A stretch of DNA of 64,000 bases, taken from NCBI RefSeq assembly GCF_000153325.1, contig NZ_CH724147.1:56307-120306 (forward strand), given 5' to 3'. The stretch is from Photobacterium sp. SKA34. Its GTDB lineage: Bacteria > Pseudomonadota > Gammaproteobacteria > Enterobacterales > Vibrionaceae. Within the stretch, counting starts at the first letter, position 1, and the number at the start of each line of letters is the position of its first letter. The notes beneath the pieces are model-generated. The model saw nothing but the letters and a program-made list of their open reading frames with translations, searched no databases and had not been told where the DNA came from. A program made the position numbers and the translations under genes. Below, one piece after another: positions 45,744-54,253 of the stretch.

Positions 45744-46010
45744 TTAATCTTCCTGAACGTTAAATTTACGATCGAGTGCATTCATGCGATTAACATAAAC
45801 AAAGATCAGAATGACAAAGGTATAAATCGCCCCTTGCTGCGAGAACCAAAAACCTAACTTGAAGCCTCCAATTTGAATGGTATTGAGAGCATCAACAAAT
45901 AAGATCCCTGCGCCATACGAAACACCAAACCAGATTGCGAGTAGCGATCCCATAATACTGAGATTTTCTTTCCAATAGGCTTGTGCTTGCTCCTTGGATG
46001 CGAACGCCAT
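45744..46010 (-). CDS. DUF4212 sodium/solute symporter small subunit
   Basis: An 88-aa membrane protein, with two hydrophobic segments (IMGSLLAIWFGVSYGAGIL and GAIYTFVILIFVYVNRM), matching the VC2704-type small subunits that accompany the large symporter. The end YVNRMNALDRKFNVQED is typical. ATG 46010 has AAGGAG 7 nt upstream, so upstream codons are dropped. Functionally parallel to YjcH next to ActP in E. coli, but of a different family. Confidence 0.9.
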   Translation of the reverse strand: MAFASKEQAQAYWKENLSIMGSLLAIWFGVSYGAGILFVDALNTIQIGGFKLGFWFSQQGAIYTFVILIFVYVNRMNALDRKFNVQED

Positions 46011-46127
46011 TGTTATCTCCTTCACAATTAAAAATACGATATTCGTTGTTAATAAATTGTTACGAAAGAAACAATAGCAATGAAAGTAGATTCTATCTGT
46101 GCAACTTTAGTCGAGGGAGAAAAAAGA

Positions 46128-46153
46128 AAAAACGCCCAGGTGAGGGCGTTTTT
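46128..46153 (-). terminator. terminator after marC
   Basis: ACGCCC, AGGTGA loop, GGGCGT flanked by A6 and T5; it separates marC from the downstream symporter genes on the minus strand. Confidence 0.85.
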
Positions 46154-46207
46154 GTGAGCTATAAATCGCTTTTAATAATGGAGGGGCGATTATGATTAGC
46201 CAAAAGT

Positions 46208-46852
46208 CTAAGTTAATAGGTAGAAATCTTTTATTCCCATTAAAAGATTATTGACGGCAACAGCGGCCAATATCAATCCCATTACACGGCTGATGATCGC
46301 CGCTCCCACGTTACCAATATATCGTTGGATCTTATTAGCGCCAAGTAAGAGTAATAGGGTAATCATTAATACCGATATCATCACCAGTGTTGTAATGATT
46401 TGTTCACTCAAGGCGTAGCGGTTGTTATCTGTCAGCATCACGATAGCCATCATGGCGCCAGGAGATGCAATGGAGGGAATAGCAAGTGGGTAGACAGCTA
46501 AGTTTCCCAACTCTGAATGAGCGACCTCTTCTTTGCTAATTTTACATTCATGATCGACTTTCCCCTCACCAAAAATCATGGTTAAAGCAAAAAGTAGTAG
46601 AACAAGTCCGCCAGCAGCTTGAAAAGCGGGCAATGGTATTTGCATCGCTTCTAATAATACCTGACCGACAATAACAAAAAACAATAATACACCTGTTGCA
46701 ATAGCAACGGCTTTTAAAGCAACAATACGTTGTTGCTGTGCAGTTAATTGTTGGGTTTGAGAAAGGTAAACGGGGACTGAACCGATAGGATCAATAACAG
46801 CCCAAATAAGAACAAATTGAGTAACTAAGGCAGTAAGCAAACGACCCTCCAT
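46208..46852 (-). CDS. MarC family integral membrane protein
   Basis: A protein of up to 214 aa with about six hydrophobic segments. LIWAVIDPIGSVPVYLSQT near the N-terminus and PLAIPSIASPGAMMAIVML are the conserved MarC-family motifs. Function is unknown; the older link to antibiotic resistance was not upheld. The start is uncertain: ATG 46852 lacks a Shine-Dalgarno, whereas TTG 46840 has GGAGGG 5-6 nt upstream, formed by the first codons of the longer frame. Confidence 0.82.
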   Translation of the reverse strand: MEGRLLTALVTQFVLIWAVIDPIGSVPVYLSQTQQLTAQQQRIVALKAVAIATGVLLFFVIVGQVLLEAMQIPLPAFQAAGGLVLLLFALTMIFGEGKVDHECKISKEEVAHSELGNLAVYPLAIPSIASPGAMMAIVMLTDNNRYALSEQIITTLVMISVLMITLLLLLGANKIQRYIGNVGAAIISRVMGLILAAVAVNNLLMGIKDFYLLT

Positions 46853-46990
46853 AAACTAAGGCAATGAAATAGTGTGAGTAGCCACTTACGAGTGTATCAA
46901 AATATTCACTTGTGATGTTTAGTCACATTTTATTTAAGGCATGATAACGTAACAAAATATTATGCGTTTATGCCGTTAGTGAAATGGTCG

Positions 46991-47620
46991 TTATAGATCC
47001 AGCTGCTGCAACAATATAACGGCTTGGGTTCTATTTTTGACTTCAAGCTTTCGAAATATCGCAGTCATGTGTGCTTTTATTGTTGCTTCAGAAACAGTTA
47101 GCTCGTAAGCAATCTGTTTGTTGAGTAAGCCATCTGACAACATGCCTAATACTTTATATTGCTGTGGTGTTAGGGTGGCAATTTTATCGGCTAGATCTCG
47201 ATAAGCTCTATTGTTATCTGCGATGTCTTCAGGAAAAAAAGGTTCGCCATCGAGGACTTGATTCAGTGCTGAGATTAACGCACGCATATCACTTGATTTT
47301 GGAATAAAGCCAAACGCGCCATGGCTGTGAACCTGACGAATGACTTTGTCTTCTTCACTGGCAGAGATCACAACAGTCGGCAGTTCAGGGTATTGCTGAC
47401 GGAGCTGGATTAATCCAGACATGCCATTTGCACCAGGCATTTTGAGATCGAGTAACAGCAAATCGACATCAGGCTCTTTTTCTAATAACGCAAATAAAGA
47501 ATCAAGGGAGTCTGCCTCGAGAAGGTTTGCACCGCTAATCGCCATATGGACCGATTGGAACAGGGCATTACGAAACAGAGGGTGATCGTCGGCGATAACA
47601 ATAGTGTGTTGAGCATCCAT
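46991..47620 (-). CDS. crbR: LuxR-type response regulator, CrbR-like
   Basis: A 209-aa two-component regulator. Receiver domain residues 1-120: acidic pocket D11/D12 and phosphoacceptor Asp58 in LLLLDLKMPG, and Lys in FIPKS. The C-terminal LuxR helix-turn-helix is at about 145-205 with LTPQQYKVLGMLSDGLLNKQIAYEL and EATIKAHMTAIFRKL. Adjacent to the acetate-type symporter and in the same cluster as the CrbS-like kinase and acs, it is the natural partner that activates acs transcription. The assignment rests on family plus neighbourhood. Confidence 0.82.
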   Translation of the reverse strand: MDAQHTIVIADDHPLFRNALFQSVHMAISGANLLEADSLDSLFALLEKEPDVDLLLLDLKMPGANGMSGLIQLRQQYPELPTVVISASEEDKVIRQVHSHGAFGFIPKSSDMRALISALNQVLDGEPFFPEDIADNNRAYRDLADKIATLTPQQYKVLGMLSDGLLNKQIAYELTVSEATIKAHMTAIFRKLEVKNRTQAVILLQQLDL

Positions 47621-47782
47621 GGCAGTGCATTATTTTTGTTATTAATAAAGGTAACGCTAGCACGGCAGAGATCACCGCGCAATTTTCATACCATAAAGAT
47701 CTGACGTTGATCCTTAATCATTTACTTTAGGTGTAACTCAATACTTCTATTCTGTTAAATGTGACTGTTTTTCTGTAAATAG

Positions 47783-48364
47783 TTACTGGAAGTACAGTGC
47801 TTGTTGGTGCAGGTGTTCACTAAATTTACTGGCATCCATAAACCCAGTTACTCGGGCTTTAGTTGCTTGGTTACCGTTATGATCCCAGAACAATAATGTT
47901 GGGAAACCTACGACATTTAGCTGCTGCATCAACGCTAGATCTTCTGGGGTATTAGCGGTCACATTCGCTTCGAGTAAGGTATATTTTGCTAGTTGCTTGG
48001 CTACATATGGAGAGGGAAAAACTTCCTTTTTATAGGCAATACAAGGTGTACACCAATCTGCTGTTACATCTAGCAGCACGGGCTTATTTTGGCTAGCAGC
48101 TTCTGCTAATGCGATATCTAAATCATCAATAGATTGGATAGCGATAAATGTTGGTGCAGTGGTCAGGCTCGCTTGGCGCTCTAAATGTTTAATCGCCGAA
48201 AAAAGAAAGACAGAGCACAGACCTACAACAATGCCTAAACCAATACAATATAGCCCTTTATAGGGAATGGGATGGCGGTAAATAAACCAGAGTGTTCCGC
48301 AAGATAATAGGATACATATAATCGTTATCGCCATGATAATCGGGTAATTTGTTAATAACATCAT
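47783..48364 (-). CDS. dsbD: Truncated DsbD: last two membrane helices plus gamma thioredoxin domain
   Basis: A 193-aa protein. Two membrane helices (about 7-29 and 38-58) precede a thioredoxin domain beginning FIAIQSIDDLDIALAEA, with active site WCTPC (Cys105, Cys108), then VTANTPEDLALMQQLNVVG and ARVTGFMDASKF. This is collinear with the C-terminal third of E. coli DsbD (565 aa), which has WCVAC. The DsbD alpha domain and the first six transmembrane helices are missing, so the cytoplasm-to-periplasm electron path is absent. It sits beside dcuA-aspA exactly where dsbD stands in E. coli, with cutA also missing. The ATG has AAGAG 8 nt upstream, so it may be expressed. Confidence 0.82.
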   Translation of the reverse strand: MMLLTNYPIIMAITIICILLSCGTLWFIYRHPIPYKGLYCIGLGIVVGLCSVFLFSAIKHLERQASLTTAPTFIAIQSIDDLDIALAEAASQNKPVLLDVTADWCTPCIAYKKEVFPSPYVAKQLAKYTLLEANVTANTPEDLALMQQLNVVGFPTLLFWDHNGNQATKARVTGFMDASKFSEHLHQQALYFQ

Positions 48365-48446
48365 AGTGATAACTCTTATATTTTAAGGTGTTATTATCTT
48401 AGCAATAATTTCTTAAATTTGTGTAAATGGATGTCAAAGTTAAGAC

Positions 48447-48480
48447 AAAAAAAAGATTGCTCAAGAGCAATCTTTTTTAA
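48447..48480 (-). terminator. terminator after dcuA
   Basis: AAAAAAAGATTGC, TCAA, GAGCAATCTTTTTTAA; 20 nt past the dcuA stop on the minus strand. Confidence 0.9.
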
Positions 48481-48499
48481 TCAGTGAGGGGCTTTTGAC

Positions 48500-49807
48500 T
48501 TAAAGTAAGAAGCCACCAACAACAAAACCAAGTGCTACGGAAGTAGAGATCGTAACTACACCAGGGACAAAGAATGGGTGGTTAAATACAAGGTTACCAA
48601 TACGGGTGGAACCTGTGTCATCCATCTCTACGGCAGCCAATAGCGTTGGGTAAGTTGGAAGTACGAATAATGCACTTACTGCTGCAAATGAAGCAATCAT
48701 GGTTAGCGGTGCGACGCCAATCGCCAATGCTGCAGGCATCAGTGCAACAGTTGTTGCACCTTGAGAGTAAAGTAGCATTGATGCAAAGAATAATACCAGT
48801 GATAGCATCCATGGGTAGTCACCCAATAGAGAGCCAGCAACTTCCTTAATACCATCAACGTGTGCATTAACAAACGTTGAACCTAACCATGCCACACCTA
48901 ATACACAGATACAGGCTGTCATACCTGAGCGGAACGTTGGCGCAGAAGCAATTTTTGATGCATCAATTTTACATAACCAAACTGTTGCTGCGGCTGCTGT
49001 TAACATTACCGACATGATAGCTTCGTTACGACCTAGAGTTGGGTTGTCAATTAAACCAATAGAGTGCGAGATAGCAGCGGCGTAGCAAACGACAAAGATA
49101 ATCGCGACTAAAAAGATGTAAGTTGCACGTTTTGCTTGAGGTTTAATTTCGCGACGGCTTGAACTCTCAGCTGTAACTAGACCTTTTGCTAGGCGTTCTT
49201 GATAAATAGGATCATCTTTTAGCTCACATCCCATAAAATTGGCAACAAAAGCGCCAACCATACAAGCAATGAATGTTGTAGGAATACAGATTGCCAGTAG
49301 TGTTACGTAACTTACGCCGATAGGTTCTAAAATACCGGAGAAAGCAACAACAGCCGCAGATATTGGAGATGCAGTAATTGCAATTTGTGAGGCAATAACG
49401 GCAATAGAAAGGGGGCGAGAGGGACGAATACCTTGGCCTTTAGCCACTTCAGCAATAACCGGTAAGGTTGAGAATGCGGTATGTCCAGTACCTGCCATTA
49501 CCGTCATTAAATAGGTCACGATTGGCGCATAGAAGGTAATGCGTTTTGGATTTTTACGTAGAAAATCTTCTGCAAGTTGCACCAGCCAGTCCATACCGCC
49601 CGCAACCTGCATGGCTGCAATTGCGGTGATTACTGACATGATGATTAAGATTACATCAACAGGTATGAATGATTGGCTGGTGGGTACACCCAGTACCAAT
49701 GATAACACAATGACACCTGCACCACCGGCAAAGCCAATACCGATACCGCCGATCCTTGCCCCTAAAAAGATAAAGGCAAGGACAACAAATAGCTCTATTC
49801 CAATCAT
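48500..49807 (-). CDS. dcuA: Anaerobic C4-dicarboxylate transporter DcuA
   Basis: Inner-membrane antiporter/uptake carrier for aspartate, fumarate, malate and succinate in anaerobic growth. 435 aa (E. coli 433). ARIGGIGIGFAGGAGVIVLSLVLG, MAGTGHTAFSTLPVIAEVAKGQGIRPSRPLS and ASQIAITASPISAAVV are highly conserved. It delivers aspartate to AspA, encoded upstream, and fumarate to the fumarate reductase encoded at the end of this window. AGGA lies 8 nt before the ATG, directly against an octanucleotide repeat array. Confidence 0.96.
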   Translation of the reverse strand: MIGIELFVVLAFIFLGARIGGIGIGFAGGAGVIVLSLVLGVPTSQSFIPVDVILIIMSVITAIAAMQVAGGMDWLVQLAEDFLRKNPKRITFYAPIVTYLMTVMAGTGHTAFSTLPVIAEVAKGQGIRPSRPLSIAVIASQIAITASPISAAVVAFSGILEPIGVSYVTLLAICIPTTFIACMVGAFVANFMGCELKDDPIYQERLAKGLVTAESSSRREIKPQAKRATYIFLVAIIFVVCYAAAISHSIGLIDNPTLGRNEAIMSVMLTAAAATVWLCKIDASKIASAPTFRSGMTACICVLGVAWLGSTFVNAHVDGIKEVAGSLLGDYPWMLSLVLFFASMLLYSQGATTVALMPAALAIGVAPLTMIASFAAVSALFVLPTYPTLLAAVEMDDTGSTRIGNLVFNHPFFVPGVVTISTSVALGFVVGGFLL

Positions 49808-49819
49808 AGAATTTTTCCT

Positions 49820-49868
49820 GTTTAAAAGTTTAAAAGTTTAAAAGTTTAAAAGTTTAAAAGTTTAAAAA
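49820..49868. repeat. octanucleotide tandem repeat TTTAAAAG, about six copies
   Basis: Five perfect copies of TTTAAAAG (49821-49860) and a sixth ending in TTTAAAAA. Read in the dcuA direction it is CTTTTAAA repeated, and it ends one base from the dcuA AGGA ribosome binding site at 49816-49819. Length change by slippage would alter the dcuA leader or the promoter spacing. Confidence 0.9.
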
Positions 49869-50130
49869 ATAGAAGTTAAAAATAAAAAATGAGATAAAAA
49901 TAAAAATACTGTCACAGTTTTTACTATGAATAAAATTCATTTTTTTGAATTAATTATTCTTACCGTGATAATGCTCTGACGTCTATTTTTATAAAATTTC
50001 ACACGAGTTTAATCCGTTCTTGTTAAGTCACAATGCTTTTAAATAAACAAAAATATCTGAGACTTATTATTGTTACAGATATTTTAACAAGGTCATATTT
50101 GCCATGAATTGAGTCAAAACAAAAAAGCTC
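49869..50130. other. aspA-dcuA intergenic region
   Basis: AT-rich, no gene seen. It should hold the separate dcuA promoter. I could not identify a convincing FNR or CRP site by eye. Confidence 0.5.
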
Positions 50131-50177
50131 AAAAAAAAAAGCGGGTTTTCATAAGAAAACCCGCTTTTTTTATTTTT
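50131..50177 (-). terminator. terminator after aspA
   Basis: AAAGCGGGTTTTC, ATAA, GAAAACCCGCTTTTTTT; a long stem with A and T tracts on both sides. Confidence 0.92.
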
Positions 50178-50185
50178 TCAATTGC

Positions 50186-51649
50186 TTAGCTGTATCGTTG
50201 TGCCTTGTATTGAGGGTGCATCAAGTTTTCAATAGAGAAGATATCATTTAATTGATCTTCAGTAAGAAGACCGCGTTCTAGAACAACTTCACGTACGCTC
50301 TTTCCTGTTTCTGCACAGATTTTACCTACGATATCGCCTTCATGGTGACCAATGAATGGGTTTAAATAAGTCACGATACCGATAGAGTTAAATACGTGGC
50401 TCTCACATACATCTTTATTCACTGTGATGCCTTCGATACATTTCTCACGTAAATTAACACACGCATTTTTCAGTAAGCTGATTGACTCAAACAACGCTTG
50501 ACCAATCACAGGCTCCATTACGTTAAGTTGAAGCTGACCTGCTTCTGCAGCAAAAGTAATGGTTGTATCGTTACCGATCACTTTAAAGCAAATTTGGTTA
50601 ACCACTTCTGGGATAACAGGATTTACTTTTGCTGGCATGATAGAAGAGCCTGCCTGCATTTCAGGAAGGTTAATTTCGTTAATACCGGCACGAGGACCAG
50701 AAGAGAGTAGACGTAGATCGTTACAGATTTTAGATAGTTTCACTGCAGTACGTTTTAGCGCGCCGTGAACCATAACGTAAGCACCACAGTCGGATGTTGC
50801 TTCAATCAAGTCTTCTGCTGGTGTAACAGGTAGGCCTGTAATTTCAGCTAGGCGTTGAACCGCTAGGTGTTGGTAACCCGTAGCTGCATTCAAACCAGTA
50901 CCGATAGCAGTTGCACCTAGGTTGACCTCAAGCAGTAATTGCGCGGTGTAATGCAGGTTTTTGATTTCTTCTTTTAGCAATACACTATAAGCATGGAATT
51001 CTTGGCCTACAGTCATAGGTACTGCGTCTTGTAGCTGAGTACGGCCCATTTTTAAGATGCTAGCAAATTCCGTTGCTTTCACATCGAAGGCTGTCTTTAG
51101 GTACTCTAATGCTTCTAGCATGTTAATGATGCTGTTATATACCGCAACGCGGAAACCAGTAGGGTAAGCACAGTTAGTTGATTGGGACTTGTTTACGTGA
51201 TCGTTCGGGTTAATGATGTCATATTCGCCTTTCTCTTTGCCCATAAGCTCAAGAGCAAGGTTTGCAATCACTTCATTGGTGTTCATATTTACAGATGTGC
51301 CAGCGCCACCTTGGTATACATCAGAAGGGAATTGATCCATACAACGGCCTGTTTCTAAAATAAGATCACACGCTTGCTCGATGTAGTTACCGACATCTGA
51401 AGGGATCGCACCGAGTTCTTTGTTCGCCATTGCCGCTGCTTTTTTGGTGAAAACCATGCCGCGAACAAACTCAGGTACGTCTGAGATAGTGGTATTAGAG
51501 ATATTAAAGTTTTCGATTGCACGTAGAGTGTGAATACCCCAATACGCGTCTGTTGGAACGTGACGCTTACCAAGAAGATCTTCTTCGATTCTAGTTGCAA
51601 CATTCAGTGCTGCTTCGTTATTTTTTTCAAGATCAATCATCTGAGACAT
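50186..51649 (-). CDS. aspA: Aspartate ammonia-lyase
   Basis: Aspartase: deaminates aspartate to fumarate and ammonia. 487 aa (E. coli 478). GSSIMPAKVNPVIPEVVNQ is the fumarase/aspartase signature containing the catalytic-loop Ser. TSVNMNTNEVIANLA and NKSQSTNCAYPTGFR form the substrate sites. Together with DcuA and fumarate reductase it supports anaerobic fumarate respiration from aspartate. The ATG has an upstream AGGG. It is divergent from fxsA across 445 nt. Confidence 0.97.
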   Translation of the reverse strand: MSQMIDLEKNNEAALNVATRIEEDLLGKRHVPTDAYWGIHTLRAIENFNISNTTISDVPEFVRGMVFTKKAAAMANKELGAIPSDVGNYIEQACDLILETGRCMDQFPSDVYQGGAGTSVNMNTNEVIANLALELMGKEKGEYDIINPNDHVNKSQSTNCAYPTGFRVAVYNSIINMLEALEYLKTAFDVKATEFASILKMGRTQLQDAVPMTVGQEFHAYSVLLKEEIKNLHYTAQLLLEVNLGATAIGTGLNAATGYQHLAVQRLAEITGLPVTPAEDLIEATSDCGAYVMVHGALKRTAVKLSKICNDLRLLSSGPRAGINEINLPEMQAGSSIMPAKVNPVIPEVVNQICFKVIGNDTTITFAAEAGQLQLNVMEPVIGQALFESISLLKNACVNLREKCIEGITVNKDVCESHVFNSIGIVTYLNPFIGHHEGDIVGKICAETGKSVREVVLERGLLTEDQLNDIFSIENLMHPQYKAQRYS

Positions 51650-52094
51650 AATATAGCCCTTTGGGAATCTTTTAATAAAATCAATGATTAAGACAACTAT
51701 CTAAGCAAAGAATCCGTTTCGCTAAGTTGAAGCAAGATGATCGTACCTGACATCTTAATTGATGCTGATAATACTCCCCTAATTGACTAAAAACATAATC
51801 CAGATCACTTTTTACGTGAGCCTGAAAATATTTGCACAAAAACGCGATCATACTCACAAATTTTGTTAACAGGCAAGTGAATTATTCATCTAAAAATGAA
51901 AAAAAATAACAATATATGAACAAATTGTTTGGGGCTGAAATGTGTTTTTAAGATCTAGTTCAAATATAACTGTTGAATTATTTGTTAACGATTTTTTATC
52001 TTAAGCGGCACGGTATTTAGAGTTTAAACATGTAATACTATATTGAGTTATTCAGTGTTTTGATAACCGATACGTTATAAAAAAGAGGTTAGGT
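51650..52094. other. 445-nt divergent region between aspA and fxsA
   Basis: No gene seen. AT-rich, expected to contain aspA and fxsA promoters. A degenerate FNR-like half site (TTGATGCTGATAAT, 51759-51772) is present but has at least two mismatches to the consensus. Confidence 0.4.
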
Positions 52095-52610
52095 GTGTTT
52101 GCAATATTAATGCTGCTTTTTATCGCCGTTCCAATGATTGAAATTGGCTTATTTATTCAGGTCGGTGGCTTTTTGGGTTTTTGGCCAACGATGACTTTAG
52201 TGTTTATTACTGCCGTCGTTGGGGCTTCTTTGGTACGTAGCCAAGGTTTAGCGACATTAATGTCAGTACAAACTAAGATGCAGCAAGGGCAAATGCCAGC
52301 ACAAGAAATTATTGAAGGTGTACTATTAGCGGTTGCTGGAGTGTTATTGCTCACGCCTGGATTTATGACAGATGCATTAGGCATGTGTATTTTACTGCCA
52401 CCTATTCGCGACAAGATTGCACAGCAATTAATGCAGAGAGTTAAAGTGCAGAGTAACTTTAATCAGTTTGGTGGTGGTTTTAGCTCGGGGTTTGATGGAC
52501 AATCAAAAGGGCCGTTTAGTCATAAAAATGAGAATGGTGATGTTTTTGATGGTGAATTTGAACGTAAAGATGATCAAAATGACAACGATCAAAAACCACG
52601 TTTAAAATAA
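52095..52610 (+). CDS. fxsA: FxsA family membrane protein
   Basis: A 171-aa protein, suppressor of F-exclusion of phage T7 in E. coli. Starts at GTG with GAGG upstream. FAILMLLFIAVPMIEIGLFIQVGG and GPTMTLVFI-like FWPTMTLVFITAVVGASLVRSQG form the first hydrophobic hairpin; GVLLAVAGVLLLTPGFMTDALG is the family signature. The cytosolic tail is long, hydrophilic and Gly/Asp-rich. Placed between aspA and groESL as in E. coli. Confidence 0.93.
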   Translation: MFAILMLLFIAVPMIEIGLFIQVGGFLGFWPTMTLVFITAVVGASLVRSQGLATLMSVQTKMQQGQMPAQEIIEGVLLAVAGVLLLTPGFMTDALGMCILLPPIRDKIAQQLMQRVKVQSNFNQFGGGFSSGFDGQSKGPFSHKNENGDVFDGEFERKDDQNDNDQKPRLK

Positions 52611-52629
52611 GTTTTTAAACGTTGTATAT

Positions 52630-52658
52630 AAAAAAGGCAGCGTTAGCTGCCTTTTTTA
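52630..52658. terminator. bidirectional terminator between fxsA and the MATE gene
   Basis: AAAAAAGGCAGC, GTTA, GCTGCCTTTTTT. Confidence 0.92.
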
Positions 52659-52670
52659 TATTTATACTAT

Positions 52671-54044
52671 TTATATTTTAGGTGGGGTAACGATCGAGGA
52701 TAAGATCGTCTTTCGTAATCGCCGCGCATACAAATAAGCACAAATACCGCCAATAACATTGGCAATAGAAATACCGATAAATAGCCCTTCCGTGCCATAA
52801 TACAAGCTGCCTACCCAAGCCGTTGGTAGAAGAAAACCAAATAAACGTAACAAATTCCAAATAAGTGCATTGACGGTTTTATGTAATGCATTGAGCGCGC
52901 TAATAAGCAGCATACATACTGCTTGTAAACCATAACTGGCAGGTACGACTAATAAATAATGCCAAAGTTGGTGTTGTACCGTTGCATCACTAGAAAACAG
53001 TGAAGCTAATGGCACACTTAGTGGCACCATGGCGATAAAAATCAGCAGTTGAAATAAAATCGCGAAATGCATGGCAGAAAAAAGCGCTTCAAATGCACGT
53101 TCAGGTTTATTGGCACCAAGGTTTTGCGCCATAAATGGCATTAATGCTGAGCCCAGTGCCATCATCCCTATCACCAAAATTGATTCAATACGCATCGCTG
53201 CACCGAATGCGGCAACCGATGCGGTGCCCTGTGCGGCAAGCAATGACATTAATAAGGCGCTAGAAAATGGATTGAGTGCGTTTGATAATCCAGCAGGCGC
53301 ACCAATATGTAATATCTGCTGCCAATCTGATTTTAATTTTAGGAACACTGGCGTTGTGAGTAATTTTTCACGGCGATGGAGCAAATACAGTGAAGCGGTT
53401 AATGCTACTGCCCAACTGATCCCGCTTGAGATTGCAGCGCCTTTAACACCTAATTCTGGAAACGGCCCGTAACCAAAGATTAATAAAGGGTCGAGGACAC
53501 CGTTAATTAAACCAGCCATGATCATAATTTTAGCTGGGCTTTTAGCGTCGCCTGTTGCGCGTATTGCACTGTTGCCCGTCATAGGGATCACCAATAAGGG
53601 GATCGCGATGTACCAGACTGCCATATAGTCATGGATGATTGACAATAAATCCGCACTGGCGCCCATTAAGGAAAAGAGTGGATTTATCGTTAGCCAACCA
53701 ACCGTTGAGCCGAGCACCATTAAAATAACGGCAAGCAATAAACCATGTGTAGTGAGTCGTGCGGCACTTTTGGTATCTCCACTTCCGAGTAAACGTCCAA
53801 TGCTGGTAGAGATCCCGACACTCATTCCCATGGTGATACAGTTCAGGCCAAAGGTAACTGGAAAAGTAAAACTGACCGCGGCTAATGCATTGGTGCCAAG
53901 TAGTGAGATAAAAAATGTATCAACCAGATTAAACATTAAAATAGCAATCATACCGAATACCATTGGTACGGCTAAACGGCGTAATGCATCTGGGATCGGA
54001 TCGGATAATAAGCCGTATTTATCAGGCTTGTTGTTGGTTTCCAT
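52671..54044 (-). CDS. MATE family efflux transporter
   Basis: A 457-aa multidrug/toxin extrusion family membrane protein with about 12 hydrophobic segments in two repeats. LAVPMVFGMIAILMFNLVDTFFISLLG starts repeat one. GAPAGLSNALNPFSSALLMSLLA begins repeat two. MATE pumps export cationic compounds using Na or H gradients; the substrate is unknown. I start at METNNKPDKYG (54044), as the 19 upstream codons look non-coding. It replaces the amino acid permease yjeH found at this place in E. coli. Confidence 0.88.
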   Translation of the reverse strand: METNNKPDKYGLLSDPIPDALRRLAVPMVFGMIAILMFNLVDTFFISLLGTNALAAVSFTFPVTFGLNCITMGMSVGISTSIGRLLGSGDTKSAARLTTHGLLLAVILMVLGSTVGWLTINPLFSLMGASADLLSIIHDYMAVWYIAIPLLVIPMTGNSAIRATGDAKSPAKIMIMAGLINGVLDPLLIFGYGPFPELGVKGAAISSGISWAVALTASLYLLHRREKLLTTPVFLKLKSDWQQILHIGAPAGLSNALNPFSSALLMSLLAAQGTASVAAFGAAMRIESILVIGMMALGSALMPFMAQNLGANKPERAFEALFSAMHFAILFQLLIFIAMVPLSVPLASLFSSDATVQHQLWHYLLVVPASYGLQAVCMLLISALNALHKTVNALIWNLLRLFGFLLPTAWVGSLYYGTEGLFIGISIANVIGGICAYLYARRLRKTILSSIVTPPKI

Positions 54045-54140
54045 GGCGGTCTCATTGTAAGGATGCTTGCATACCCTAATGCAAAGAATGTGATCGGGCA
54101 AAAGTTCTCAAATAAATAATGAAAAAAAATCGGTCTAAAC

Positions 54141-54167
54141 CTTGGGTTCTCTCTAATTAGACCCAAC
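54141..54167 (+). promoter_or_regulatory. candidate heat-shock (sigma-32) promoter of groESL
   Basis: CTTGGG (54141-54146) and CCCAAC (54162-54167) with a 15-nt spacer, a partial match to CTTGAA and CCCCAT. The same bases form an inverted repeat TTGGGT...ACCCAA. 87 nt upstream of groES. Weak match; based on position and pattern only. Confidence 0.35.
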
Positions 54168-54253
54168 ATGATTAGTTAATAGAAAAGTCGCCAAACATCA
54201 GTTTGTGTGTACATTCATGTATGGAAATTACCAATTATCAGGAGAGACGACCG

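Noticed and set aside
45983..46195. A small plus-strand gene between the symporter subunit and marC.
   Set aside because: It overlaps the symporter start region and runs through the marC terminator hairpin, with no ribosome binding site.
47783..48364. An ordinary stand-alone thioredoxin-like gene.
   Set aside because: Similarity extends from the two membrane helices through the whole gamma domain of DsbD and the location is syntenic, so a truncated DsbD is the better reading.
51759..51772. FNR site upstream of aspA.
   Set aside because: TTGATGCTGATAAT matches one half of the consensus only; too degenerate to claim.
54141..54167. The inverted repeat before groES as a CIRCE/HrcA operator.
   Set aside because: CIRCE is TTAGCACTC-N9-GAGTGCTAA; the arms here are TTGGGT and ACCCAA, so it does not match. 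Kept only as a weak sigma-32 candidate.
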